A stretch of DNA of 64,000 nucleotides from Pseudomonas sp. WJP1 (GTDB lineage Bacteria; Pseudomonadota; Gammaproteobacteria; Pseudomonadales; Pseudomonadaceae), in contig NZ_CP110128.1 of the NCBI RefSeq assembly GCF_028471945.1, forward strand, positions 1,600,501 through 1,664,500, in the 5' to 3' direction. The notes below the pieces were generated by a model, which was not told where the DNA came from, did no database searches, and was given only the letters and a program-made list of their open reading frames with translations. Positions within the stretch are counted from its first letter, which is position 1. The number at the start of each line of letters is the position of its first letter. Positions 20,896 to 29,523 of the stretch are shown here, one piece after another. Both the position numbers and the translations under genes were made by a program.

Positions 20896-21495
20896 ATGTC
20901 CCGCGTTCTGATCATCGAAAGCAGTGCCCGTCAGCAAGACTCGGTTTCCCGTCAACTGACCCAGACCTTCATCAGCCAATGGCAAGCCGCGCACCCGGGC
21001 GATCAGATCACCGTGCGTGACCTGGCAGTCAACCCGGTGCCACACCTGGACAGCAACTTGTTGGGCGGCTGGATGAAACCCGCCGATCAGCGCAGCGACA
21101 TCGAACAGCTTTCCCTGGAGCGCTCCAACCAGCTGACCGACGAGTTGCTCGCCGCCGACGTGCTGGTGATGGCAGCGCCCATGTACAACTTCGCCATCCC
21201 GAGCACCCTCAAGGCCTGGCTTGACCATGTGCTGCGTGCCGGCGTGACCTTCAAGTACACCGAAACCGGCCCGCAGGGTTTGCTCAGTGGCAAGCGCGCC
21301 TATGTACTGACCGCTCGCGGCGGGATCTACGCCGGCAGCACCGCTGACCATCAGGAACCCTACCTGCGCCAGGTCATGGGCTTCATCGGCATCCACGACG
21401 TGACGTTCATTCACGCCGAAGGCATGAACCTGGGCGGCGACTTCCAGGAGAAAGGCCTGAACCAGGCGAACGCCAAGCTTTCCCAGGTGGCCTGA
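20896..21495 (+). CDS. azoR: FMN-dependent NADH:quinone reductase / azoreductase
   Basis: A 199-residue flavodoxin-fold AzoR (formerly mis-called AcpD). The FMN phosphate loop SSARQQDSVSRQL near the N-terminus, the APMYNFAIPSTLKAWLDHV core and the TARGGIY segment are family hallmarks. It reduces quinones and azo compounds with NADH in the cytoplasm. As I recall, PAO1 azoR3 (PA3223) has the same neighbours. The 150-base gap in front of it contains a terminator and its own promoter region. Confidence 0.93.
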   Translation: MSRVLIIESSARQQDSVSRQLTQTFISQWQAAHPGDQITVRDLAVNPVPHLDSNLLGGWMKPADQRSDIEQLSLERSNQLTDELLAADVLVMAAPMYNFAIPSTLKAWLDHVLRAGVTFKYTETGPQGLLSGKRAYVLTARGGIYAGSTADHQEPYLRQVMGFIGIHDVTFIHAEGMNLGGDFQEKGLNQANAKLSQVA

Positions 21496-21605
21496 GCCGT
21501 TAATCGCCAGATAATCACCGGATGTTCTAGTGACCTGGCGCGTTACCCTTCAAGCCTGCACGCGCATCGAACCTCCCTTTGCACTTGTTGCTCCTGAGTG
21601 CTCTT

Positions 21606-21643
21606 GCCCGATTGAACGCTTTAGCGAGATCGGGCTTTTTTTT
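21606..21643 (+). terminator. Intrinsic terminator 110 bases after azoR
   Basis: GCCCGAT (21606-21612) pairs with ATCGGGC (21629-21635) and is followed by eight T residues. The distance from the azoR stop leaves a 110-base untranslated segment, so it could end azoR mRNA or a small RNA. Confidence 0.8.
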
Positions 21644-21724
21644 GCCTGGGTTTTTGTATCGTTTGACTGTTCGCGATAACCGGCAAAACCCGTTATCTTC
21701 GCCGGCATTCATAACGAGGCGAGC

Positions 21725-22588
21725 ATGGGCTATCTACTTTTTGTCACGCTGATCCAGGCGTTTTCCTTCAGTCTGATCGGCGAGTACCTGGCAGGTCACG
21801 TCGACAGTTACTTCGCGGTGCTGATACGCGTGCTGCTGGCGGGGCTGGTGTTCATCCCGCTGACCCGCTGGCGTTCGGTGGAACCGGCGTTCATGCGCGG
21901 CATGCTGCTGATCGGCGCACTGCAGTTCGGTGTGACCTACGTCTGCCTGTACCTGAGCTTTCGCGTGCTGACGGTCCCGGAAGTGCTGCTGTTCACCATC
22001 CTCACGCCACTGCACGTGACCCTGATCGAAGACGCGTTGAACCGTCGCTTCAATCCCTGGGCCCTGATCGCGGCACTGGTGGCGGTGGCGGGGGCGGCGG
22101 TGATTCGCTTCGACCGGATCAACCCGGACTTCTTCATGGGTTTCCTGCTGCTGCAACTGGCCAACTTCACCTACGCCGCCGGGCAAGTGCTGTACAAACA
22201 TCTGGTCGCGCGCCATCCGAGCGACTTGCCGCATTACCGGCGTTTTGGCTATTTCTACCTGGGCGCATTGGCGGTGGCGTTGCCGGCGTTCCTGCTGTTT
22301 GGCAAACAGAACTTCCTGCCTGAAGCAGCGTTGCAATGGGGCGTGCTGCTGTTCCTCGGGCTGGTCTCGACCGCGCTGGGGTTGTACTGGTGGAACAAAG
22401 GTGCGTGCCTGGTGAATGGCGGGACGCTGGCGGTGATGAACAACCTGCATGTGCCGGTGGGGTTGTTGATCAATCTGTTGATCTGGAATCAGCATGAGGA
22501 ACTGGGGCGGTTGTTGCTCGGTGGTTCGGTGATCTTGATGGCGGTGTGGATCAGTCGGTTGGGTGTACGCCAACCAGCAGTCGCCTGA
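21725..22588 (+). CDS. EamA-family permease
   Basis: A 287-residue inner-membrane protein with about ten hydrophobic spans in two EamA repeats (first ends near LLAGLVFIPLTRWR; second near LGLYWWNKGACLVNGGTLAVMNN, typical of the carboxylate/amino acid/amine branch). It is presumed to be an exporter or importer of small metabolites; the substrate is not deducible. It has its own start just after the azoR terminator and is the last core-type gene before the accessory block. Confidence 0.85.
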   Translation: MGYLLFVTLIQAFSFSLIGEYLAGHVDSYFAVLIRVLLAGLVFIPLTRWRSVEPAFMRGMLLIGALQFGVTYVCLYLSFRVLTVPEVLLFTILTPLHVTLIEDALNRRFNPWALIAALVAVAGAAVIRFDRINPDFFMGFLLLQLANFTYAAGQVLYKHLVARHPSDLPHYRRFGYFYLGALAVALPAFLLFGKQNFLPEAALQWGVLLFLGLVSTALGLYWWNKGACLVNGGTLAVMNNLHVPVGLLINLLIWNQHEELGRLLLGGSVILMAVWISRLGVRQPAVA

Positions 22589-22928
22589 ATGCCGTCGATA
22601 TCGCCAGTCAGGCCGCCAAAGAGGGGCTGATCAATATCGAGAGCGATCAACCGTTGTATCCCGCTTCTACGATCATGTTGGTGCTCTGTTTCTTTAAGCC
22701 ATGCGACGGGCACTCGCAAATCTAAATCAGTGGTCGCGCAAATTACCTGGATATAAAAGGGTGTCCGGTTTCATTGAACCACTACACCAAATGATCTTGG
22801 TTTGAGTACAAAAGGGCCCTATTGGGCTCTTTTGTATGGGTTAGTCCCCTAAATCCATTACCTACTGGCTAATCATGTCGATTCTGCGCACTGAATTACG
22901 CATTGTTCGGTAGAGCAGCATCCAGCGA
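22589..22928. other. Gene-free stretch at the left edge of the accessory block
   Basis: 340 bases with no convincing gene. GC falls noticeably after about 22700. It contains one bidirectional terminator (22808-22835). Short open frames here show no family motif. I see no integrase, tRNA or direct repeat to mark an insertion event. Confidence 0.6.
22808..22835. terminator. Bidirectional intrinsic terminator
   Basis: ACAAAAGGGCCC and GGGCTCTTTTGT pair around TATT with one G-T type mismatch; A and T runs on both sides let it stop transcripts from either direction. It serves the converging EamA and kinase genes. It is very similar to the terminator at 46827. Confidence 0.8.
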
Positions 22929-23834
22929 TCAATACGCTAATACGTCCAGCAAGTCTTTCACCTCAGCTAGCGCTGGGGCATGCGCTCCGGCATGACGGCA
23001 AGATATGGATGCACAGGCTGCCGAAAAACGTAAACGATCCATCAAATCGGTTATACCCAGCACATCGGCAGCCAGCCAACCACCCATGCAGGCGTCTCCT
23101 GCCCCGACAGTGTCAGCGACGTCCACAGGAATCGCTGGCTGCTCATGTTGGCTGTCCGGCGTGTGCAGAATCATTCCGTGCTCACCGCGAGTAAAAAGAA
23201 TGTGTGCCAGAGGATTTAGGGCCCGTATCTCGTCTATCGCCTGATTTTCGGTGAGCCCTGGGTAGATTTGCCTGATGTCTTCGTCAGAAAGCTTAATCAT
23301 ATCGGCTAAGACGGTCATCGTTGGGAAGGTTTGCTCCCGGTAATGACTGTCCATCAAGTTACGCCAGTTGGGGTCATAGCTGATCCGCTTACCTGCAGCT
23401 TTTGTATGCTGAGCGAGTTTTACCAGTCGGTCTCCCAACGGCTGACGAGCCAAGCTGATACAGCTGAAATGGCAAACTTCAACCTGGTCTTCCCATCCTT
23501 GTGGCATCAGAGCTGGATCAAAGGACAGGTCGGCTTCACCGGCAAAAAAGTATCTTGGAGGATGACTCGAAGGAACGATGGCAACCAGGGGATCTCGGTT
23601 TACGCGTTGTATAAACCTCATGTCCAGGCCTGCCAATTCAGACTGCCGAACAATCTCGTCGCCCAGGGAGTCGGTGCTGATAGATCCTGCGAAGGCGCTG
23701 CTGATACCCAGGCGACTTAGTGTACGTGCAACATTCCAGGGAGCTCCGCCTGGATAGCCCTGCCATTCTCCGGGCGAGCTTTGGACAAGGTCGGTCAGCG
23801 CTTCACCAAATACAATTGCGCGCGGCAATGCCAT
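22929..23834 (-). CDS. PfkB-family fructokinase-type carbohydrate kinase
   Basis: A 301-residue ribokinase-fold kinase with GEALTDLVQ, the sugar-binding YPGGAPWNVA, and the PfkB signature DTVGAGDACMGGWLA whose Asp is the catalytic base. It would phosphorylate fructose to fructose 6-phosphate, the step after hexitol oxidation, like MtlZ in Pseudomonas mannitol operons. The three tandem ATGs at 23840, 23837 and 23834 follow a GAGGAA signal; 23834 has the best spacing. It is 69 bases downstream of the AraC-type regulator on the same strand and its base composition is poorer in GC than the core genes. Confidence 0.88.
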   Translation of the reverse strand: MALPRAIVFGEALTDLVQSSPGEWQGYPGGAPWNVARTLSRLGISSAFAGSISTDSLGDEIVRQSELAGLDMRFIQRVNRDPLVAIVPSSHPPRYFFAGEADLSFDPALMPQGWEDQVEVCHFSCISLARQPLGDRLVKLAQHTKAAGKRISYDPNWRNLMDSHYREQTFPTMTVLADMIKLSDEDIRQIYPGLTENQAIDEIRALNPLAHILFTRGEHGMILHTPDSQHEQPAIPVDVADTVGAGDACMGGWLAADVLGITDLMDRLRFSAACASISCRHAGAHAPALAEVKDLLDVLAY

Positions 23835-23903
23835 CATCATTTCCTCAGTTTGTTTTTGTAGGGATAGCGGCTGACGATTCATCATCGATGAATGATCACT
23901 GGC

Positions 23904-24854
23904 TTAATGCGCCTTGGTGAAAGGAAGGGATTGATGGGCACCGTCTCGATTAAACAACGTCATCGCAGTTCCGCGACGGTACTCGCTCGGTGTCTGTCCC
24001 ATTTCGATGCGAAAGTGCCTGTTGAAGTTAGACAGGTTTTCATAGCCAACCTCAAAGCAGATGTCGGCCACTGACCTCTCTGTTTGCAGCAACAGTCTGC
24101 AGGCGCGCTGAACCCTGAGCTTGCGCATGAGATCTATGAAGCCGTGGCCGGTAACCCTTTTAAAGAAGCGCGAAAAACCTGGTTCGCTCATCTCCAACTG
24201 GTGGGCGATAACTGAAAGGCGGACATCACCTGTTAATTCAGTCAGCAGGTAGTCAAATGCCCTGTTGATTCTTTCGGAGCTGCGGGCGTCCAGCTTTGGC
24301 GTGTAAAAGGCGCTGGCGAGCATGTGAACGTTTCGGCCAGGCGCTTTGATGAGCGTGTTGATCAATTGTAAAAACAGAATCAGACGCTCGAGACCTTGAG
24401 CCGGGCCGATCTCCTCTAACAGTCGCGCAGCCTCTACAGCTGTTGCGCCTGTGAACTCAAGGCCACGACGAGCATTTTCAAAAAGGTGTTGAAGTTCGCC
24501 CAACTCAGGCAGCGTACCCCGTAAGGCAAGGATCGCCGCGCCATCAAACTGCAGTACCACATCGCGTCCCGGGAGAAACTCACCGGGTGCCACATCACCT
24601 ATCCAGTCGTGTGGAAGATCGGGGCCGATCAGCGCAACATGACCTGCACCGAATGCACCTATGTAGTCGCCTGCAACCAGCTTGCCGCTTCCTTTGCGAA
24701 TCAAATGAACTTCAAATTCAGGATGATGGTTCCAGCGAGCCAGGGAGTAGGGGTAGTCGTGTTCATACCAGCGAAAGAAATGATCAGGCTCGGGGAGAAT
24801 TACCTCCAACTCGGCGGGTCGCTGCTCAAACAGGGCTGTTCGGTTCTCAGGCAT
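23904..24854 (-). CDS. mtlR: AraC-family regulator, MtlR-like
   Basis: A 316-residue regulator with an N-terminal cupin sensing domain (RWYEHDYPYSLARWNHHPEFEVHL, then GAFGAGHVALIGPDLPHDW) and a C-terminal pair of helix-turn-helix motifs (ISDLMRKLRVQRACRLL-like region and ICFEVGYENLSNFNRHF, near residues 215-310). It resembles MtlR, the activator of the P. fluorescens mannitol operon. It is divergent from the ABC importer genes, and the 295-base gap between them has a perfect 15-base inverted repeat that is the obvious candidate target. Confidence 0.88.
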   Translation of the reverse strand: MPENRTALFEQRPAELEVILPEPDHFFRWYEHDYPYSLARWNHHPEFEVHLIRKGSGKLVAGDYIGAFGAGHVALIGPDLPHDWIGDVAPGEFLPGRDVVLQFDGAAILALRGTLPELGELQHLFENARRGLEFTGATAVEAARLLEEIGPAQGLERLILFLQLINTLIKAPGRNVHMLASAFYTPKLDARSSERINRAFDYLLTELTGDVRLSVIAHQLEMSEPGFSRFFKRVTGHGFIDLMRKLRVQRACRLLLQTERSVADICFEVGYENLSNFNRHFRIEMGQTPSEYRRGTAMTLFNRDGAHQSLPFTKAH

Positions 24855-24941
24855 GTCATGCCCCTTTTATAGTTATTTTTCTTCGTACACGGCCAACATA
24901 CGCCTTCTTGGTGGGCACGTGCTACCTCGCGTATTGCGCAA

Positions 24942-25000
24942 GACTGATACTTTTTTGATCGCGTGCTTGATCCGATTTATCGGTTAAAAAAGTATCAGTC
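24942..25000. promoter_or_regulatory. Perfect 15-base inverted repeat in the mtlR-mtlE control region
   Basis: GACTGATACTTTTTT (24942-24956) is repeated as its exact complement AAAAAAGTATCAGTC (24986-25000) with 29 bases between. It lies between the divergent regulator and importer genes, 150 bases before the mtlE start. It may be an AraC-family half-site pair or overlap the two promoters. No terminator role is expected because it precedes both genes. Confidence 0.6.
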
Positions 25001-25148
25001 AAGCGTCCGTTATGCGTTTGTCTGGGGGTTTTTTAGCTGCTGTAATCAAGTCGTCCAATCATTGTGGGTCAGGTGCATTTGACCAGTGGTGGTTAACAAC
25101 AAAAATAATAGCTCCCGTCGTCCAAGGCGCGGAGCGGAGAGCACTACG

Positions 25149-26456
25149 ATGAAAATCCCGAAAGCGCTTTTCCTTTCCGCTGGCCTGTCCTTCGCCTTTC
25201 TTAGTCAAGCCGCCGAAACAGTGACCATTGCCACTGTGAACAATGGCGACATGATCCGCATGCAGCGGCTCTCCAAAATTTTTGAACAGCAGCATCCCGA
25301 TGTGAAGCTCAATTGGGTGGTGCTGGAAGAAAACGTTCTGCGTCAGCGCCTGACTACCGATATCGCCACTCAAGGTGGCCAGTTCGACGTGCTGACTATT
25401 GGCACCTACGAAACACCGTTGTGGGGATCCAAAAGCTGGCTGGAACCTATCACTGGACTGTCCCCGGAGTACGACCTGGAGGACATATTTCCTTCCGTCC
25501 GTCAGGGGGTGTCGGTCAACAATACGCTTTACGCATTGCCGTTCTATGGCGAAAGCACCATCACGTATTACCGCAAAGATCTGTTCAAGGACGCAGGCTT
25601 GAGCATGCCGGAGCATCCGACCTGGACACAGCTCGGTGAGTTTGCCTCCAAGCTGCACCAGCCCGATAAAGGCCAGTACGGCATGTGCCTGCGTGGCAAA
25701 GCTGGGTGGGGAGAAAACATCGCTCTGCTCAGCACTATGGCCAATGCTTTCGGGGCTCGTTGGTTCGATGAAAAATGGCAGCCCGAATTAACCAGCCCAG
25801 AGTGGACAGCTGCCGGGCAATTCTATGTTGATACCCTCAAGAAGTATGGGCCGCCAGGCGTATCGAGTAATGGTTTCAACGAAACCCTAGCCCTCTTCAA
25901 CAGTGGTAAATGCGCGATCTGGGTGGATGCCAGTGTCGCGGGCTCGTTTACTACCGATAAAGAGCAGAGCAAGGTTGTCGACAGTGTGGGCTTTGCTCCT
26001 GCACCTATCGAGGTGACCGACAAAGGTTCGTCGTGGCTGTATGCATGGTCGCTGGCGATACCGGCAACCTCCAAACACAAAGACACCGCAAAAGCCTTTA
26101 TCACCTGGGCAACGTCGAAAGAATACATTCAGTTGGTTGCTGAAAAAGATGGTGTCACCCATGTCCCGCCTGGTACTCGGCAATCTACTTACAACGAGGC
26201 CTACTTGAGGGCTGCGCCTTTCGCGCAGGTGACGTTGCAGATGATGCAGAACGCCGATCCTGCACATCCTTCGATCAAGCCTGTTCCTTACGTTGGAATC
26301 CAGTACGTCACCATTCCCGAGTTCCAGGCGATAGGCACTTCCGTGGGGAAATTGTTTTCGGCCGCTCTCACGGGGCAGATGTCAGTCGATCAAGCACTCG
26401 CAGCAGCACAGACCTCCACCGAACGTGAGATGAAGCGCGCCGGTTACCCGAAGTAA
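25149..26456 (+). CDS. mtlE: Sugar-alcohol ABC transporter, periplasmic binding protein (MtlE/SmoE-like)
   Basis: A 435-residue extracellular solute-binding protein of the family-1 type. The signal peptide is MKIPKALFLSAGLSFAFLSQA-AE. Features are VTIATVNNGDMIRMQRLS, YALPFYGESTITYYRKDLF and the C-terminal VPYVGIQYVTIPEFQAIGTSVGKL. It should capture a hexitol (mannitol, sorbitol or arabitol) and pass it to the following permeases. The ATG at 25149 is used, not the frame start at 25086, because GGAGAG precedes it and the signal peptide begins there. First gene of a five-gene rightward operon. Confidence 0.9.
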   Translation: MKIPKALFLSAGLSFAFLSQAAETVTIATVNNGDMIRMQRLSKIFEQQHPDVKLNWVVLEENVLRQRLTTDIATQGGQFDVLTIGTYETPLWGSKSWLEPITGLSPEYDLEDIFPSVRQGVSVNNTLYALPFYGESTITYYRKDLFKDAGLSMPEHPTWTQLGEFASKLHQPDKGQYGMCLRGKAGWGENIALLSTMANAFGARWFDEKWQPELTSPEWTAAGQFYVDTLKKYGPPGVSSNGFNETLALFNSGKCAIWVDASVAGSFTTDKEQSKVVDSVGFAPAPIEVTDKGSSWLYAWSLAIPATSKHKDTAKAFITWATSKEYIQLVAEKDGVTHVPPGTRQSTYNEAYLRAAPFAQVTLQMMQNADPAHPSIKPVPYVGIQYVTIPEFQAIGTSVGKLFSAALTGQMSVDQALAAAQTSTEREMKRAGYPK

Positions 26457-26523
26457 TCGAACGCCTTAATGGCTCGGGGGCATTGGCCTCGGGCACACCC
26501 GCACCCAATCGGTTCTGAACGCT

Positions 26524-27450
26524 ATGAATATTACAACCGCCAAAGCTCATACGGACGTTCTCCACCCCCAGCGCAAAAGCCGCGTGGCCAACCCTGGCTG
26601 GTTTTTGGTCAGCCCCTCGGTCGCTCTGTTGTTGCTGTGGATGCTCGTGCCGCTGGGCATGACCGTCTACTTTTCGCTGATTCGCTACAACCTGCTCAAT
26701 CCGGGTGAAAACGAGTTCGTCGGGCTGGAAAACTTCACCTACTTCCTGACTGATTCCGGGTTCCTGCCTGGCGCCACCAACACCTTATTGCTGGTGGGCA
26801 GCGTGCTGCTGATTAGCGTGGTGCTCGGCGTGCTGATCAGCGCCCTGCTGGAGGCCAGCGAGTTTCTCGGGCGCGGCATCGTGCGGGTGCTGCTGATCTC
26901 GCCGTTCTTCATCATGCCCACCGTTGGCGCGTTGATCTGGAAGAACCTGATTTTCCATCCGGTGTCGGGGATTCTCGCCTACGTCTGGAAACTGTTCGGT
27001 GCGCAACCGGTGGACTGGCTAGCGCACTACCCGCTGCTGTCGATCATCATCATTGTCTCGTGGCAATGGCTGCCCTTCGCGATCCTGATCCTGATGACCG
27101 CCATGCAGTCGCTGGATCAGGAGCAGAAGGAAGCCGCACGCCTCGATGGCGCCGGGCCCATTGCGATCTTCTGGCACCTGACGTTGCCGCACCTGGCGCG
27201 ACCGATTGCAGTGGTGGTGATGATCGAAACCATCTTCCTGCTCTCGGTGTTCGCCGAAATCTTCACCACCACCAACGGCGGCCCCGGCTACGCCTCGACC
27301 AACCTCGCCTACCTGATCTACAACCAGGCGCTGGTGCAGTTCGACGTCGGCATGGCGTCGGCGGGCGGCTTGATCGCGGTGGTGATCGCCAACGTCGCGG
27401 CCATCGTGCTGGTGCGCATGATCGGCAAAAACCTGACTGACAAAGCCTGA
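26524..27450 (+). CDS. mtlF: Sugar-alcohol ABC transporter permease (MtlF-like)
   Basis: A 308-residue membrane protein with six spans and the binding-protein-dependent transport EAA loop (EQKEAARLDGAGPIAIFWHLTLPHL) that docks the ATPase. It pairs with the next permease to form the translocation pore. The coding sequence becomes clearly GC-richer after its first codons (38 of 60 bases G or C at 26581-26640; 42 of 60 at 27361-27420), in contrast to mtlE. Confidence 0.92.
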   Translation: MNITTAKAHTDVLHPQRKSRVANPGWFLVSPSVALLLLWMLVPLGMTVYFSLIRYNLLNPGENEFVGLENFTYFLTDSGFLPGATNTLLLVGSVLLISVVLGVLISALLEASEFLGRGIVRVLLISPFFIMPTVGALIWKNLIFHPVSGILAYVWKLFGAQPVDWLAHYPLLSIIIIVSWQWLPFAILILMTAMQSLDQEQKEAARLDGAGPIAIFWHLTLPHLARPIAVVVMIETIFLLSVFAEIFTTTNGGPGYASTNLAYLIYNQALVQFDVGMASAGGLIAVVIANVAAIVLVRMIGKNLTDKA

Positions 27451-27460
27451 GGCCCGCGCC

Positions 27461-28291
27461 ATGACCCTTCAACAATCCCGTCGTCTGCAAAGCCTGCTGC
27501 TGGGCACCCTGGCCTGGGCCATCGCGATCCTGATCTTCTTCCCGATCTTCTGGATGGTGCTGACCAGTTTCAAGACCGAAATCGATGCGTTCGCCACGCC
27601 GCCGCAGTTCATCTTCACCCCGACGCTGGAAAACTACCTGCACATCAACGAGCGCAGCGACTACGCAAGTTTCGCCTGGAACTCAGTGGTGATTTCGTTC
27701 AGTGCCACGGCCCTGTGCCTGCTGATCGCGGTGCCGGCAGCCTACTCCATGGCGTTCTACGAAACCCAGCGCACCAAAGGCACGCTGCTGTGGATGCTGT
27801 CGACCAAGATGCTGCCGCCGGTGGGCGTACTGATGCCGATCTACCTGCTGGCCAAGAGTTTCGGCCTGCTGGATACGCGCATCGCACTGATCGTGATCTA
27901 CACGTTGATCAACCTGCCGATCGTGGTCTGGATGATTTACACCTACTTCAAGGACATTCCGAAAGACATCCTCGAAGCCGCCCGCCTGGACGGCGCGACG
28001 CTGTGGCAGGAAATGGTTCGGGTGCTGCTGCCGATTGCCAAGGGCGGCCTGGCCTCGACTGTACTGCTGTCGCTGATCCTGTGCTGGAACGAAGCCTTCT
28101 GGTCGCTGAACCTGACCTCATCGAAAGCCGCGCCACTGACCGCGTTGATCGCCTCGTATTCAAGCCCCGAAGGGTTGTTCTGGGCCAAGTTGTCGGCGGT
28201 GTCGACCCTGGCCTGTGCGCCGATCCTTATCTTCGGCTGGATCAGCCAGAAACAACTGGTGCGTGGACTGTCGTTCGGCGCCGTCAAGTAA
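27461..28291 (+). CDS. mtlG: Sugar-alcohol ABC transporter permease (MtlG-like)
   Basis: A 276-residue membrane protein, second permease of the importer. The MtlG-type N-terminus FFPIFWMVLTSFKTEIDAF and the EAA loop (DILEAARLDGATLWQEMVRVLLP) are visible. It begins ten bases after the mtlF stop. Its codon usage is GC-rich like mtlF and unlike mtlK downstream; the change comes at the end of the gene. Confidence 0.93.
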   Translation: MTLQQSRRLQSLLLGTLAWAIAILIFFPIFWMVLTSFKTEIDAFATPPQFIFTPTLENYLHINERSDYASFAWNSVVISFSATALCLLIAVPAAYSMAFYETQRTKGTLLWMLSTKMLPPVGVLMPIYLLAKSFGLLDTRIALIVIYTLINLPIVVWMIYTYFKDIPKDILEAARLDGATLWQEMVRVLLPIAKGGLASTVLLSLILCWNEAFWSLNLTSSKAAPLTALIASYSSPEGLFWAKLSAVSTLACAPILIFGWISQKQLVRGLSFGAVK

Positions 28292-28361
28292 CCAATGGTT
28301 TTTTGCGAGCGCGAATTCAAGGTTCGTGCGCATTGATACAAACACAGCGGGGATTCATTTC

Positions 28362-29459
28362 ATGGCCACTCTGAAAATAAAAAACCTGAAGAAAGGCTTC
28401 GAAGGTCTGTCCATCATCAAGGGCATTGATCTCGTTGTTCGCGATAAAGAGTTCGTAGTGTTCGTTGGCCCATCGGGCTGCGGTAAATCTACATTGCTAA
28501 GGTTGATCGCCGGCTTGGAGGAGGTCACCAGCGGCACTATTGAACTGGATGGTCGAGACATCACAGAGGTCAGCCCGGCCAAACGCGATCTGGCAACGGT
28601 TTTTCAAACTTATGCCTTGTACCCGCACATGACGGTGCGCAAGAACATGTCCTTCGCACTGGATCTCGCGGGTGACAACAAGCAGGACGTCGAACGCAAG
28701 ATCACTGAGGCGGCACGAATCCTGGAACTGGAGCGCCTGCTTGAGCGTAAGCCAAAGCAGCTTTCCGGAGGTCAGCGCCAACGCGTCGCTATCGGTCGCG
28801 CAATTGTTCGCAATCCCAAGATTTTCTTGTTCGACGAGCCGTTGTCTAACCTCGACGCGGCCCTGCGTGTGCAGATGCGCTTGGAGCTATCCCGGCTGCA
28901 CAAGGAGTTGCAGGCGACCATGATCTACGTGACTCATGACCAGGTCGAAGCCATGACGCTCGCCACGAAGGTAGTGGTTCTTAATGGGGGGCGCATTGAG
29001 CAGATTGGCGCACCCCTTGAGCTTTATCACCAGCCCGCGAATCTGTTTGTAGCCGGATTTTTGGGCACCCCAAAAATGGGCTTCCTCAAAGCCAAGGTGG
29101 TTTCCAACAATCATCAAGGGGTGGAGGTCGAATTGGCATCTGGGCGGAGCCTGCTCATTCCTCGCGACGCAAGCTCTCTGTCCGTGGGCAGTGAAGTGAC
29201 CGTAGGCATACGTCCCGAGCACCTAAGCATAAATGATCAAGGCCAACTGCCCATCGTCACTGATGTAACTGAACGCCTGGGTAGCGACACCTTCTGTCAC
29301 GTCGTCGCCAAGTCCGGCGAAGCACTCACCGTGCGAGTAAATGGCGACTGTGATGTTGCTTATGGAGAACATCGGTGGGTTGCGCTGGATGTTATGCATT
29401 GCCATTTGTTCGATGAGCACGGGAAAGCTGTCGGGCCGTTAAAACGTCTCGCTGCCTGA
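28362..29459 (+). CDS. mtlK: Sugar-alcohol ABC transporter ATPase (MtlK/UgpC type)
   Basis: A 365-residue ATPase of the MalK/UgpC branch: Walker A GPSGCGKST, Q-loop TVFQTYALYPH, signature LSGGQRQRVAIGRA, Walker B IFLFDEPLSNLDA, H-loop YVTHDQVEAM, then a C-terminal regulatory TOBE domain (from about residue 240) with VTVGIRPEHL. It energises the importer. GC is lower than in mtlFG (27 of 60 at 28381-28440). The ATG at 28362 follows a gap of 70 bases; the long upstream frame extension is ignored as it overlaps mtlG. Confidence 0.93.
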   Translation: MATLKIKNLKKGFEGLSIIKGIDLVVRDKEFVVFVGPSGCGKSTLLRLIAGLEEVTSGTIELDGRDITEVSPAKRDLATVFQTYALYPHMTVRKNMSFALDLAGDNKQDVERKITEAARILELERLLERKPKQLSGGQRQRVAIGRAIVRNPKIFLFDEPLSNLDAALRVQMRLELSRLHKELQATMIYVTHDQVEAMTLATKVVVLNGGRIEQIGAPLELYHQPANLFVAGFLGTPKMGFLKAKVVSNNHQGVEVELASGRSLLIPRDASSLSVGSEVTVGIRPEHLSINDQGQLPIVTDVTERLGSDTFCHVVAKSGEALTVRVNGDCDVAYGEHRWVALDVMHCHLFDEHGKAVGPLKRLAA

Positions 29460-29523
29460 CTTTTACGCCACTCCAATGCCCTCGGTTGGGCGTACCCAAT
29501 TTTCAGAAAGGGATGAAGAATCA

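Noticed and set aside
22589..22928. Possible attachment site or integrase scar at the edge of the accessory block
   Set aside because: No tRNA end, direct repeat or integrase gene is visible at either edge, so an integrative element is not supported.
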